Source of the DNA: Miltoncostaeales bacterium
GTDB taxonomy: Bacteria; Actinomycetota; Thermoleophilia; Miltoncostaeales; Miltoncostaeaceae
Assembly: GCA_030829765.1 (NCBI GenBank)
Contig: JAUROO010000029.1
Coordinates: forward strand, 1-7,439
DNA length: 7,439 bases
Reading direction: 5' to 3'
Shown: positions 1-5,764 of the stretch, one piece after another
How positions within the stretch are numbered: position 1 is the first letter of the stretch
Layout: the number at the start of each line of letters is the position of its first letter
Made by a program: the position numbers and the translations under genes
Notes under the pieces: generated by a model
Seen by the model: the letters and a program-made list of their open reading frames with translations, nothing else
Databases searched by the model: none
What the model was told of the DNA's origin: nothing

Positions 1-45
1 CTGGACATCATCCACGCCTGCCGCGAGCGGGCGGGAACCGCCTAG
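1..45 (+). CDS. C-terminal tail of an unidentified protein (partial)
   Basis: Frame 1 reads LDIIHACRERAGTA followed by TAG at 43-45, so the window opens inside the last codons of a forward gene. Codon choice (CTG, ATC, GCC, CGC) matches the genes around it. Fourteen residues are too few to identify the protein. The next forward gene starts 56 bp later and has its own candidate promoter, so the two need not be cotranscribed. A short frame like this could be chance, but it is open from the first base and ends cleanly before a gap with a hairpin and a -10 box, which favours a real gene end. Confidence 0.5.
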   Translation: MDIIHACRERAGTA

Positions 46-65
46 CGCAAACCGCTCCCGTTCCC

Positions 66-80
66 GGCGGGATGCCCGCC
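66..80 (+). terminator. Short GC hairpin after the first gene, possible weak terminator
   Basis: GGCGGG at 66-71 and CCCGCC at 75-80 form a perfect 6-bp stem around a 3-base loop, 20 bp after the stop codon at 43-45 and ahead of the next promoter. There is no T tract. Hairpins without a T tract are proposed terminators in actinobacteria, but short GC inverted repeats are also common by chance at this base composition. Confidence 0.22.
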
Positions 81-89
81 CGGGGCGCG

Positions 90-95
90 TATGCT
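90..95 (+). promoter_or_regulatory. -10 box (TATGCT) of the DoxX-like gene, leaderless start
   Basis: TATGCT fits TANNNT and is followed by six bases (CGCCCA) and then ATG at 102. The transcript would therefore begin at or next to the A of the start codon. No recognisable -35 box lies 16-19 bp upstream and no Shine-Dalgarno sequence precedes the ATG. The same arrangement recurs at five other gene starts in this window, which is the main support. Confidence 0.6.
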
Positions 96-101
96 CGCCC
101 A

Positions 102-536
102 ATGGCACGGGACGGCATGGCGCGCGCGATCCTTGCACCCCGCGGGGGCGACACCGGGTGGGCCACGTCGCTGCTTGTGCTGCGGGTGGCGGCAGGCCTG
201 CTGTTCATCACGACCGGCGTGGGCAAGTTCATCACCTTCCAGGCCGAGGTCGATCACTTCGCCGACTTCGGCATCCCCGCTCCGACGGCCGCGGTCGTGC
301 TGGCCGGGATCGTCGAGATCGCCGGCGGCGCGCTGCTGGCACTGGGCCTGCTGGTGCGGCCGGCGGCGCTGGCGCTGGCCGTGACCATGGCGCTCGCCAT
401 CGGCACTGCCGGTCGCGTGCAGGGCGGTGCCTTTCACCTGGGTGTGGCGCCGGCGCTGCTGGTGCTGATGCTGGTGCTCGTATGGAGCGGCGGCACCCGC
501 TGGTCGCTGGACGCCCGGCTGGCGGGCAGCGCCTAG
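102..536 (+). CDS. DoxX-like small integral membrane protein
   Basis: A 144-residue hydrophobic protein with about four predicted membrane helices (roughly residues 23-42, 61-83, 86-104 and 113-128) after a short basic N-terminus. It shows the DoxX-family pattern: an Arg in helix 1 followed by small residues and GVGKF (RVAAGLLFITTGVGKF, 28-43), then VEIAGGALLALGLLVRPAAL (71-90) bridging helices 2 and 3. DoxX proteins are small membrane proteins. Some are linked to quinone or sulfur redox chemistry and, in mycobacteria, to oxidative-stress complexes, but the substrate cannot be predicted here. ATG 102 is preferred over ATG 72 because the TATGCT box at 90-95 sits six bases upstream and residues before 102 are not family-like. 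The gene converges on prs, and its TAG (534-536) overlaps the prs stop. Confidence 0.8.
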   Translation: MARDGMARAILAPRGGDTGWATSLLVLRVAAGLLFITTGVGKFITFQAEVDHFADFGIPAPTAAVVLAGIVEIAGGALLALGLLVRPAALALAVTMALAIGTAGRVQGGAFHLGVAPALLVLMLVLVWSGGTRWSLDARLAGSA

Positions 537-1531
537 AAGAGCTGGTTCTCGCCCGCGAAGATCTCCGACACCGACTCGTCACAGAACACGTTGTGGACGG
601 TGTCGGCGAGGATGCGGTCCACGGACAGCACCTGGATCTTGCCGCCAGCGGTGCCGTCGATGATGTCGATGGTGTCGGTGACCACGATCTCCTCGATGAC
701 CGACTCGGCAAGCCGCTCGTAGGCCTGGCCCGAGAAGATGCCGTGCGTGGCGGCGGCCAGCACCTTGGTGGCACCGGCCTTCTTCACCACGGCGGCACCG
801 GCGCACAGCGTGCCCGCGGTGTCGATCATGTCGTCGATGAGCAGCGCGGCCTTGCCGTTCACGTCACCGATGAGGAAGGTGATCTCGGCGGTGTTGTGCT
901 CGGGGCGCTGCTTGGCCAGCACGGCGAGGCGCGCGCCCAGCTTCTCGGCGAAGTGGTTGGCCAGCTTGGCGCGCCCGGCGTCGGGTGACACCACCACCAG
1001 GCCCTCGGGGAAGTCGCCCGCGTACAGGCGCTCGCTGAAGTGGTCGGCGAGGATGGGCGTGGCCGTCATGTGATCCACGGGGATCTGGAAGAAGCCCTGG
1101 ATCTGGCCGGCGTGGAGATCCATGGTCAGCACCCGGTCGACCCCCGCGGCCTCGAGCAGTTGGGCCACCAGGCGCGCGGTGATGGGCTCGCGGGGGCTGC
1201 TCTTCTTGTCCTGCCGCGAGTAGCCGTACCAGGGCATGACTGCCGTGATGCGGTGTGCCGACGCCAGCTTTGCGGCGTTGATCATGATGAGCAGCTCCAT
1301 GAGCGACTCGTTCACCGGCGTGCTTGTGGACTGCACGAGGAAGATGTCGGCGCCGCGGATGCTCTCGTCGAACCGGACGTAGACCTCGCCGTCCTGGAAG
1401 CGGTTGATCTGCACGTCGCCCAACTCGATGCCCAGGCGGTCGGCGATGCGCGCCCCGAGGGCCTTGCTGGAGGTGCCGGCGAACACCATGAGCCGCTTGC
1501 TGTCGTCGCGGTCGATGCTCTTGGTTCCCAC
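533..1531 (-). CDS. prs: Ribose-phosphate pyrophosphokinase (PRPP synthetase)
   Basis: Makes 5-phosphoribosyl-1-pyrophosphate from ribose 5-phosphate and ATP in the cytoplasm, feeding purine, pyrimidine, histidine, tryptophan and NAD synthesis; in actinobacteria it also feeds decaprenyl-phosphoryl arabinose where that pathway exists. The 332-residue product is of normal family length. Visible motifs are the N-terminal FAGTSS (17-22), NRFQDGEVYVRF (43-54), the ATP-loop region YSRQDKK with PREP (104-116), the metal-binding signature MDLHAGQIQGFF (137-148), VVSPDAG (180-186), and the PRPP loop DDMIDTAGT (233-241). The GTG at 1531 is chosen as start because it overlaps the glmU stop (TAGTG) and gives a short N-terminal extension before MVFAG, as in other actinobacterial Prs. 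ATG 1489 is the alternative but has no Shine-Dalgarno site. No promoter is seen, so it probably depends on the glmU transcript. It ends facing the DoxX-like gene with overlapping stops. Confidence 0.96.
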   Translation of the reverse strand: MGTKSIDRDDSKRLMVFAGTSSKALGARIADRLGIELGDVQINRFQDGEVYVRFDESIRGADIFLVQSTSTPVNESLMELLIMINAAKLASAHRITAVMPWYGYSRQDKKSSPREPITARLVAQLLEAAGVDRVLTMDLHAGQIQGFFQIPVDHMTATPILADHFSERLYAGDFPEGLVVVSPDAGRAKLANHFAEKLGARLAVLAKQRPEHNTAEITFLIGDVNGKAALLIDDMIDTAGTLCAGAAVVKKAGATKVLAAATHGIFSGQAYERLAESVIEEIVVTDTIDIIDGTAGGKIQVLSVDRILADTVHNVFCDESVSEIFAGENQLF

Positions 1532-2925
1532 TAGCCCGTCCCTGCCTCGGAGTCGCTGTCCGCGGCCCGCTTGGCACGCGCCTCGGCCTTTGCCGTGAAT
1601 CCCTCGATGTTCTGCTGGCGCGCGCGGGCGATGCCCAGCGCGCCCTCGGGCACGTCGCCGGTGATGATGGATCCGGCGCCGGTCATGGCGCGGTCGCCGA
1701 TGGTGACGGGGGCCACCAGCACGCAATCGCTGCCGGTCTTCACGCCGGACCCTACCGATGTGGAGTGCTTGCGGAAGCCGTCGTAGTTGGCGGTGATGTT
1801 GCCGGCGCCGATGTTGGTGTCGCTGCCGATGTCCGCATCGCCCATGTACGACAGGTGCGGCACCTTGGAGCGCTCGCCCAGGCGGGTGTTCTTCATCTCC
1901 ACGTAGGTGCCGGCCTTGCTGCCGTCCTCCATGGTGACGCCGGGCCGCAGGTAGGCGAACGGGCCGACGGTGCACCCCCGCCCGACCTGCGACGACAGCA
2001 CGTGGGCGCTCACCACGCGTGTGCCGTCGCCAATGGCGGAGTCGTGCACCAGCACGTCGGGGCCGATGTCACAGCCTTCCCCGATCACCGTGGAGCCGCG
2101 CAGCACGGTGCCGGGCCACAGGGTGGTGTCCTGCCCCACCCGCACCCCGGCATCCACCAGCACGCGCGAGGGGTCGGGCATGGTGACGCCTCCGATCATC
2201 AGGTCGTGGCGCAGGCGGTCCTGCATGACGGCCTCGCACTCCGCGAGGTCGGCGCGTGTGTTGATGCCCTGCACGACGGTGGCGTCGGGCGCCACCATGG
2301 CGCCCACCTGGCCCCGGATGATCGGCAGCACATCCGGCAGATAGACCTCGCCCTGGGCGTTGTCGGAGCCCACCTGCACGATGGCCTCGGCCAGTGCTGC
2401 GCGGTCGAACGCGAACAGCCCCGCGTTGATCTCGCGCACCGCGAGCTGGTCCTGGTCCGCGTCGCGGGCCTCCACCACGCGCACGCCACGGTGGTCGCGG
2501 ATGACCCGCCCATATGACCCGCCGTCGTCGAGGATGGCGGTGACCATGGTGGCGGCGCGCGCGCTGCGCTGGTGGTCGGCTACCAGCGCATCCACCAGCG
2601 CCGGGTCCACCAGCGGGGTGTCGCCGCACATCACGATCACCGTGGACACCGCAGGATCGAGCACCTCCAGCCCGATCCGCGTGGCACCACCGGTGCCGTC
2701 GCGCACCTCCTGCAGACCGGTGCGCATGCCCGCGGGCAGCGCGGGCTTCACCTCATCGCCCTCGGGGCCCAGCACCACGACCACAGATGCGGGGTCGATG
2801 CCGCCCAGCGCGTCAAGGGCCCAGAGGATCATGGGCCTGCCGGCCAGCGGGTGCAGCACCTTTGGGAGCCGGGACCGCATGCGGGTTCCATGACCCGCGG
2901 CAAGGACGATTGCGCCGACGCTCAT
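1531..2925 (-). CDS. glmU: Bifunctional GlmU: GlcNAc-1-P uridyltransferase / GlcN-1-P acetyltransferase
   Basis: Performs the last two steps of UDP-GlcNAc synthesis for peptidoglycan: acetylation of glucosamine 1-phosphate, then uridylation. The 464-residue length is typical. The N-terminal pyrophosphorylase domain (about 1-225) shows LAAGHGTRMRSRLPKVLH (8-25), the metal-binding Asp in CGDTPL (D102), EINAGLF and NAQGEVYLPDVL. The C-terminal left-handed beta-helix (about 245-440) is a run of hexapeptide repeats ending in the acetyltransferase site: SKVPHLSYMGD with His357 and Tyr360 (matching E. coli His363 and Tyr366), NIGAGNITANYDG and LVAPVTIGD. The usual GTGHA uridine-loop motif reads GTGGA here. 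The tail after about 440 is charged and variable, as in relatives. ATG 2925 has an AGGTGAG Shine-Dalgarno site nine bases upstream. tRNA-Gln ends 23 bp upstream and prs overlaps the stop by one base. Confidence 0.97.
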   Translation of the reverse strand: MSVGAIVLAAGHGTRMRSRLPKVLHPLAGRPMILWALDALGGIDPASVVVVLGPEGDEVKPALPAGMRTGLQEVRDGTGGATRIGLEVLDPAVSTVIVMCGDTPLVDPALVDALVADHQRSARAATMVTAILDDGGSYGRVIRDHRGVRVVEARDADQDQLAVREINAGLFAFDRAALAEAIVQVGSDNAQGEVYLPDVLPIIRGQVGAMVAPDATVVQGINTRADLAECEAVMQDRLRHDLMIGGVTMPDPSRVLVDAGVRVGQDTTLWPGTVLRGSTVIGEGCDIGPDVLVHDSAIGDGTRVVSAHVLSSQVGRGCTVGPFAYLRPGVTMEDGSKAGTYVEMKNTRLGERSKVPHLSYMGDADIGSDTNIGAGNITANYDGFRKHSTSVGSGVKTGSDCVLVAPVTIGDRAMTGAGSIITGDVPEGALGIARARQQNIEGFTAKAEARAKRAADSDSEAGTG

Positions 2926-2934
2926 CTCGCTGGG

Positions 2935-2941
2935 CTCACCT
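2935..2941 (-). promoter_or_regulatory. Ribosome binding site of glmU
   Basis: Reading the minus strand, AGGTGAG lies nine bases before ATG 2925, a partial match to AGGAGGU. No TANNNT box sits 6-8 bp upstream of this ATG, in contrast to the leaderless-type starts in the window. This fits glmU being translated from a longer message that begins ahead of the tRNA. Confidence 0.5.
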
Positions 2942-2954
2942 GGTTGCCTGGTTG
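2939..2954 (-). repeat. Tandem 8-bp repeat across the 3' end of tRNA-Gln
   Basis: On the minus strand CAACCAGG occurs twice back to back (2954-2947, then 2946-2939). The first copy contains the last acceptor-stem bases, the discriminator A and the encoded CCA. The second copy lies in the spacer before glmU and overlaps its AGGTGAG site, so part of the ribosome binding site lies in the repeated unit. It looks like a short duplication of the tRNA terminus. No function is known. Confidence 0.6.
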
Positions 2955-3022
2955 GGGCGGGAGGATTCGAACCCCCGATCGCGGGACCAAAACCCGCTGC
3001 CTTACCACTTGGCTACGCCCCA
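2949..3022 (-). tRNA. tRNA-Gln (anticodon UUG), CCA encoded
   Basis: The minus strand folds into a full cloverleaf. The 7-bp acceptor is TGGGGCG with CGCCCCA, and its first pair is U1-A72, a known glutamine-tRNA feature. The D stem is GCC/GGC around AAGTGGTAA, and the anticodon stem GCGGG/CCCGC carries loop TTTTGGT, giving anticodon TTG (codon CAA, and CAG by wobble). The variable region is GATC. The T arm GGGGG-TTCGAAT-CCTCC has one internal G-U pair. The discriminator is A and CCA is encoded at 2951-2949. Without CCA it is 71 nt. It lies 23 bp upstream of glmU on the same strand and 67 bp after ilvD, with a TATGGT box 26 bp before its 5' end. Confidence 0.96.
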
Positions 3023-3048
3023 GCGCGCCTCCCGGCACGGCACGCCGG

Positions 3049-3054
3049 ACCATA
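3049..3054 (-). promoter_or_regulatory. Candidate -10 box (TATGGT) for the tRNA-Gln/glmU/prs transcript
   Basis: On the minus strand TATGGT fits TANNNT and lies 26 bp before the tRNA 5' end, giving a 5' leader of about 20 nt that RNase P would remove. It is the only such box I found in the 67-bp gap between ilvD and the tRNA. No clear -35 element is seen at the usual distance. If it is the only promoter, tRNA-Gln, glmU and prs share it. Read-through from ilvD is an alternative or additional source. Confidence 0.5.
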
Positions 3055-3089
3055 CCAGCGCGGCCCGACGTGCCCGTGGCGGGGGGTGC

Positions 3090-4799
3090 CTAGAGATCCG
3101 GCCGCGTGATGGCGCCCTCGCTGGCCGACGACACCAGCGCGGCGTACTTGGCCAGCACGCCAGTGGTGTAGTTCGGCGGCGGCGGTGTCCAGCCGCGCAT
3201 GCGCTCGGCGATCTCATCGTCGCTCAACTCGACGTTGAGTTCGCGCTTCGCGACGTCCAGCACGATGGTGTCGCCTTCGCGCAGCGCGGCGATGGGCCCG
3301 CCCCGGAAGGCCTCGGGCGCCACATGGCCCACCATCAGCCCATGGGTGGCGCCGCTGAAGCGGCCGTCGGTGATGAGCGCGACGTCCTCGCCCAGCCCCT
3401 CCCCCACGATCGCGGCGGTCACGTGCAGCATCTCGCGCATGCCCGGGCCGCCGGCAGGGCCCTCGTAGCGGATGACCACCACGTCTCCCGGGTTGATGCC
3501 GCCCGCCTTGACCGCGGCGAACGCCTCCTCCTCGCGATCGAAGATGCGGGCGGGGCCGCGGTGCAGCAGTCGCTCATGACCGGCCAGCTTCACCACGCTG
3601 CCCTCGGGCGCGAGGTTGCCGCGCAGGATGGCCAGGCCACCGGTGGCCTTGAGCGGTGACTCGATCGGCACCACCACCTTCTGTCCCGGCGCCTCCGTGA
3701 CGTCGCCGGCGATCTGCTGCAGGGTGCGGCCATCCACGGTGGGCGCGGTGCCGTCGATCTTCCCCTGCTTCAGGAGTTCGCGCATCACCAGGCCGGGGCC
3801 GCCCGCGTTGTGGAGATCCACCGCCACGTACTGGCCGCCGGGCTTGATGTCGGCGACGATGGGCGTGCGCTCGGCGATGGTGTCGAACTCATCGATGGTG
3901 AACGGGATGCCGAACTCGCGGGCGATGGCCACCAGGTGCATCACGGCGTTCGTGGAGCCACCCGTGGCGGCCACCGATGCCACGGCGTTGTCGATGGCAC
4001 GGCGGTCGACGATGTCGGCGGGCGTGATGTTCTCGCGCACGAGGCGCATGATCATCTTCCCGGCCTCCTCGGCCGCCGCGCCCTTACCGGGGTCGGTGGC
4101 GGGAATGCCGTTGAGGTCGGCAGGGGCGAGCCCGAGGAACTCGCACACCATGGCCATGGTGTTGGCGGTGAACTGGCCCCCGCAGGCCCCCGCGCCCGGG
4201 CAGGCGGCGTTCTCGATCTCGAGCAACTCGTCGTCGTCGATCTTCCCGGCGGCGTGCGCGCCGACGCCCTCGAACACGTCCTGCACCGTCATGTCGCGGC
4301 CCTTGTGGACGCCGGCCGCGATGGACCCGTTGTAGAGCACGATGCCGGGGATGCCGAGGCGGCCCAGGGCCATGACGGCACCGGGAATGGTCTTGTCGCA
4401 CCCCACGAGGCACACCACGGCGTCGAACGAATGCCCGCGGCACACCAACTCGATGCTGTCGGCGATCACTTCGCGGCTGATGAGCGAGGACTTCATGCCC
4501 TCGGTGCCCATGGACACGCCGTCCGATACCGACACCGTGTTGAACTCCATCGGCGTGCCGCCGGCCTTCTGGATGCCGACCTTCACATGCTTCGCGAGAT
4601 CACGCTGGTTGATGTTGCACGGCATGGTCTCGATCCACGTGGTGGCGACGCCCACGATGGGCTTCGCCAGGGCTTCGTCGTCGAAGCCGATGGCCTTGAG
4701 CATGGCCCGGGCCGGCGCGCGGTCGGGACCGTCGGTCATGACGGCGCTCTTCCGCTTCGCGGGGTCGGTGGGCTGCTGGTACGGGTTGGGGTTCGTCAT
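3090..4799 (-). CDS. ilvD: Dihydroxy-acid dehydratase
   Basis: Third step of valine and isoleucine synthesis: dehydrates 2,3-dihydroxyisovalerate and 2,3-dihydroxy-3-methylvalerate to the 2-keto acids, which also supply leucine and pantothenate. The 569-residue length is normal. The cluster cysteines are visible as MPCN (C61), GCDK (C134) and CPGAGACGGQFTANTM (C206), the three-Cys pattern of IlvD enzymes; actinobacterial members carry [2Fe-2S], which I infer here. Other signatures are SDGVSMGTEGM (92-102), ATGGSTNAVMHL, and DGRFSG with the proposed catalytic-base Ser482 near the C-terminus. ATG 4799 overlaps the stop of the hydrolase gene (ATGA), suggesting coupling. It also has a TAGAGT box seven bases upstream and no Shine-Dalgarno site, so a second, leaderless message from inside the hydrolase gene is likely. 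No leader-peptide attenuator is seen. Confidence 0.97.
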   Translation of the reverse strand: MTNPNPYQQPTDPAKRKSAVMTDGPDRAPARAMLKAIGFDDEALAKPIVGVATTWIETMPCNINQRDLAKHVKVGIQKAGGTPMEFNTVSVSDGVSMGTEGMKSSLISREVIADSIELVCRGHSFDAVVCLVGCDKTIPGAVMALGRLGIPGIVLYNGSIAAGVHKGRDMTVQDVFEGVGAHAAGKIDDDELLEIENAACPGAGACGGQFTANTMAMVCEFLGLAPADLNGIPATDPGKGAAAEEAGKMIMRLVRENITPADIVDRRAIDNAVASVAATGGSTNAVMHLVAIAREFGIPFTIDEFDTIAERTPIVADIKPGGQYVAVDLHNAGGPGLVMRELLKQGKIDGTAPTVDGRTLQQIAGDVTEAPGQKVVVPIESPLKATGGLAILRGNLAPEGSVVKLAGHERLLHRGPARIFDREEEAFAAVKAGGINPGDVVVIRYEGPAGGPGMREMLHVTAAIVGEGLGEDVALITDGRFSGATHGLMVGHVAPEAFRGGPIAALREGDTIVLDVAKRELNVELSDDEIAERMRGWTPPPPNYTTGVLAKYAALVSSASEGAITRPDL

Positions 4800-5443
4800 G
4801 CGCCGGACTCTAACGGCGACCAGCCGGTCAGCGCGCGGGCCAGGAATCCCGCGATCTGGCGCGCAACGTCACCGGCCTCGCGCTGCAGGTAGTGGTCGGC
4901 GCCATGGACGACCGCGAGCTCGCCGCCGCCGATGCCCGCCATCCACGCGGCGATCACCTCGACCGGGGTGATGTGGTCGTTCTCCGGATGCGCAACGCAC
5001 ACGGGGCGCTCCCCCATGTCGTCGGGCAGTGATGCGCCGGGGGCCACGGCCGCCACTGCGCGCACGCGGGGGTCCATGGCGCCCACGTGGAGCGCCACCC
5101 ACGCGCCGAACGAGTATCCGCAGATGGCGAGCGGGGTGGCCGGGGGCAGGGAGTCCTCCAGCAGGTCGAGCGCGCGCACGGCGTCCATCCACTCGGTGTG
5201 GTCCGCCACCGACTCGCCGGCGCTCTCCCCTGCGCCCCGGAAGTCGAATGCCAGCGCCGCCATGCCGTCGGCCACGATGGCCCGCGATAGCGCGCGCACC
5301 ACGTGGCTCTCGCGTGTCCCGCCGTACATGGGATGCGGGTGGCACACCACCACGCCACCCAGGGCAACGCCGGAATCGGGGCGCATCAGGTCGGCGGCGA
5401 GCGCGGGACCATCGCCGCCGATGGTGACGCGCTCGGAGATCAC
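4796..5443 (-). CDS. Alpha/beta hydrolase, COG2945-like
   Basis: A 215-residue cytoplasmic alpha/beta-hydrolase-fold protein with no signal peptide. It carries the hallmark HPHPMYGGT (35-43) of the COG2945 group, FDFRGAGES (66-74), and the nucleophile elbow GYSFG with Ser111. Asp156 (in HPENDHITP) and His184 (in GADHYL) complete a plausible Ser-Asp-His triad. The substrate is unknown; relatives are called predicted hydrolases or esterases and tend to be broad in sequence. Start is GTG 5443, with GGAG five bases upstream (5452-5449), overlapping the previous gene's TGA as GTGA. Its own TGA overlaps ilvD's ATG as ATGA. This tight packing implies translation coupled to both neighbours, but alpha/beta hydrolases have no established role in branched-chain amino acid synthesis, so a functional link to ilvD is unproven. 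Confidence 0.88.
   Translation of the reverse strand: MISERVTIGGDGPALAADLMRPDSGVALGGVVVCHPHPMYGGTRESHVVRALSRAIVADGMAALAFDFRGAGESAGESVADHTEWMDAVRALDLLEDSLPPATPLAICGYSFGAWVALHVGAMDPRVRAVAAVAPGASLPDDMGERPVCVAHPENDHITPVEVIAAWMAGIGGGELAVVHGADHYLQREAGDVARQIAGFLARALTGWSPLESGA
4807..4812 (-). promoter_or_regulatory. -10 box (TAGAGT) for ilvD inside the hydrolase gene
   Basis: On the minus strand TAGAGT is followed by CCGGCGC and then ATG 4799, a seven-base spacer that puts the start site at the initiation codon. It lies in the last codons of the hydrolase gene (Leu-Glu-Ser). No -35 match is seen. The absence of a Shine-Dalgarno site before ilvD and an identical spacer at the 80-residue gene (5758-5764) support it. 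Confidence 0.5.
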
Positions 5444-5739
5444 GCCTGCTCCAGCACCTCGACGTGCAGCACCCGGGCCACGGTCTTGTCCGAGGTCTCG
5501 AGCGACTCGGGCGACACGACCTCCTGCGTTTCGCCGCGGCAGTCGATACGCACCACCTGCCCCTCCTCCAGCACCGGCGAGAGGGCCTCGGCCAACTCGC
5601 CCTCGACCTCGAACGTATTCAGCTCGAGGGGGATCTCGGTGTCGAGGGTGATGAGAAGCAGCCGCCCGCGATAGCGGTCGTCGTCCTCGAACAGGAGGGC
5701 GATCTCACCGGTGAATGACCTATGGCGCGGCGACGTCAC
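5440..5739 (-). CDS. Unrecognised 99-residue acidic protein
   Basis: I do not recognise the family. The protein is rich in Glu, Asp, Val and Leu, with one Cys (in RIDCRGE, about 67) and no signal peptide or membrane helix. Alternating stretches such as GRLLLITL, GQVVRIDCRGE and VARVLHVEV suggest a small all-beta or mostly beta fold. It is the first gene of the run leading to the hydrolase and ilvD, and its TGA overlaps the hydrolase GTG (GTGA). Start GTG 5739 is chosen because TAGAGT (5753-5748) lies eight bases upstream. ATG 5766 and GTG 5778 would extend the protein by 9 or 13 residues, but would force its start to overlap the divergent gene's ATG and leave no room for either promoter. Being open, in the right register for overlap and codon-typical, it is likely a real gene. 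Confidence 0.75.
   Translation of the reverse strand: MTSPRHRSFTGEIALLFEDDDRYRGRLLLITLDTEIPLELNTFEVEGELAEALSPVLEEGQVVRIDCRGETQEVVSPESLETSDKTVARVLHVEVLEQA
5449..5452 (-). promoter_or_regulatory. Ribosome binding site of the hydrolase gene
   Basis: GGAG on the minus strand sits five bases before GTG 5443 and supports that GTG as the start. It lies within the last codons of the upstream 99-residue gene. Confidence 0.55.
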
Positions 5740-5747
5740 GGCCGCGC
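5725..5747. repeat. Perfect 7-bp inverted repeat beside the divergent promoter
   Basis: GCGCGGC (5725-5731) and GCCGCGC (5741-5747) are perfect inverted copies separated by nine bases, GACGTCACG, which begin with the palindrome GACGTC. The element abuts the minus-strand -10 box at 5748 and contains the GTG start of the 99-residue gene. It could be an operator or an early mRNA hairpin, but at this G+C content a chance repeat cannot be excluded. Confidence 0.35.
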
Positions 5748-5753
5748 ACTCTA
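5748..5753 (-). promoter_or_regulatory. -10 box (TAGAGT) for the 99-residue gene, hydrolase and ilvD
   Basis: Read on the minus strand, TAGAGT is followed by eight bases and GTG 5739, giving a near-leaderless start. It shares its TA step (5752-5753) with the opposite-strand -10 box at 5752-5757. No clear -35 element was found. Confidence 0.5.
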
Positions 5754-5757
5754 TCCT
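5752..5757 (+). promoter_or_regulatory. -10 box (TATCCT) for the 80-residue gene, leaderless start
   Basis: TATCCT is followed by CCGGCGC and ATG 5765, a seven-base spacer that places the transcript start at the ATG. There is no Shine-Dalgarno sequence. It overlaps by two bases the -10 box of the divergent gene on the other strand. Confidence 0.55.
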
Positions 5758-5764
5758 CCGGCGC

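Noticed and set aside
72..104. Upstream ATG (72) as the start of the DoxX-like protein
   Set aside because: It lies in the loop of the 66-80 hairpin and upstream of the -10 box at 90-95, so it would not be on the predicted transcript. The extra residues are not family-like.
158..988. Long forward frame of 276 codons across the DoxX-like gene and the end of prs
   Set aside because: It is an opposite- or off-frame image of two well-supported genes, with low-complexity Gly/Arg/Asp composition and no domain. Such frames are expected at high G+C.
1765..2517. Forward 250-codon frame antisense to glmU
   Set aside because: His/Val/Ala/Asp-rich shadow of glmU codons with no family match, promoter or ribosome binding site.
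3032..3048. CCGGC / GCCGG dyad between ilvD and tRNA-Gln as an ilvD terminator
   Set aside because: Five pairs with a seven-base loop, no T tract, and it straddles the likely tRNA transcript start. Too weak to call.
3810..4892. Forward 360-codon frame antisense to ilvD
   Set aside because: Length comes from the third-position G+C bias of ilvD on the other strand. Composition is His/Gly/Asp-rich and it resembles no protein.
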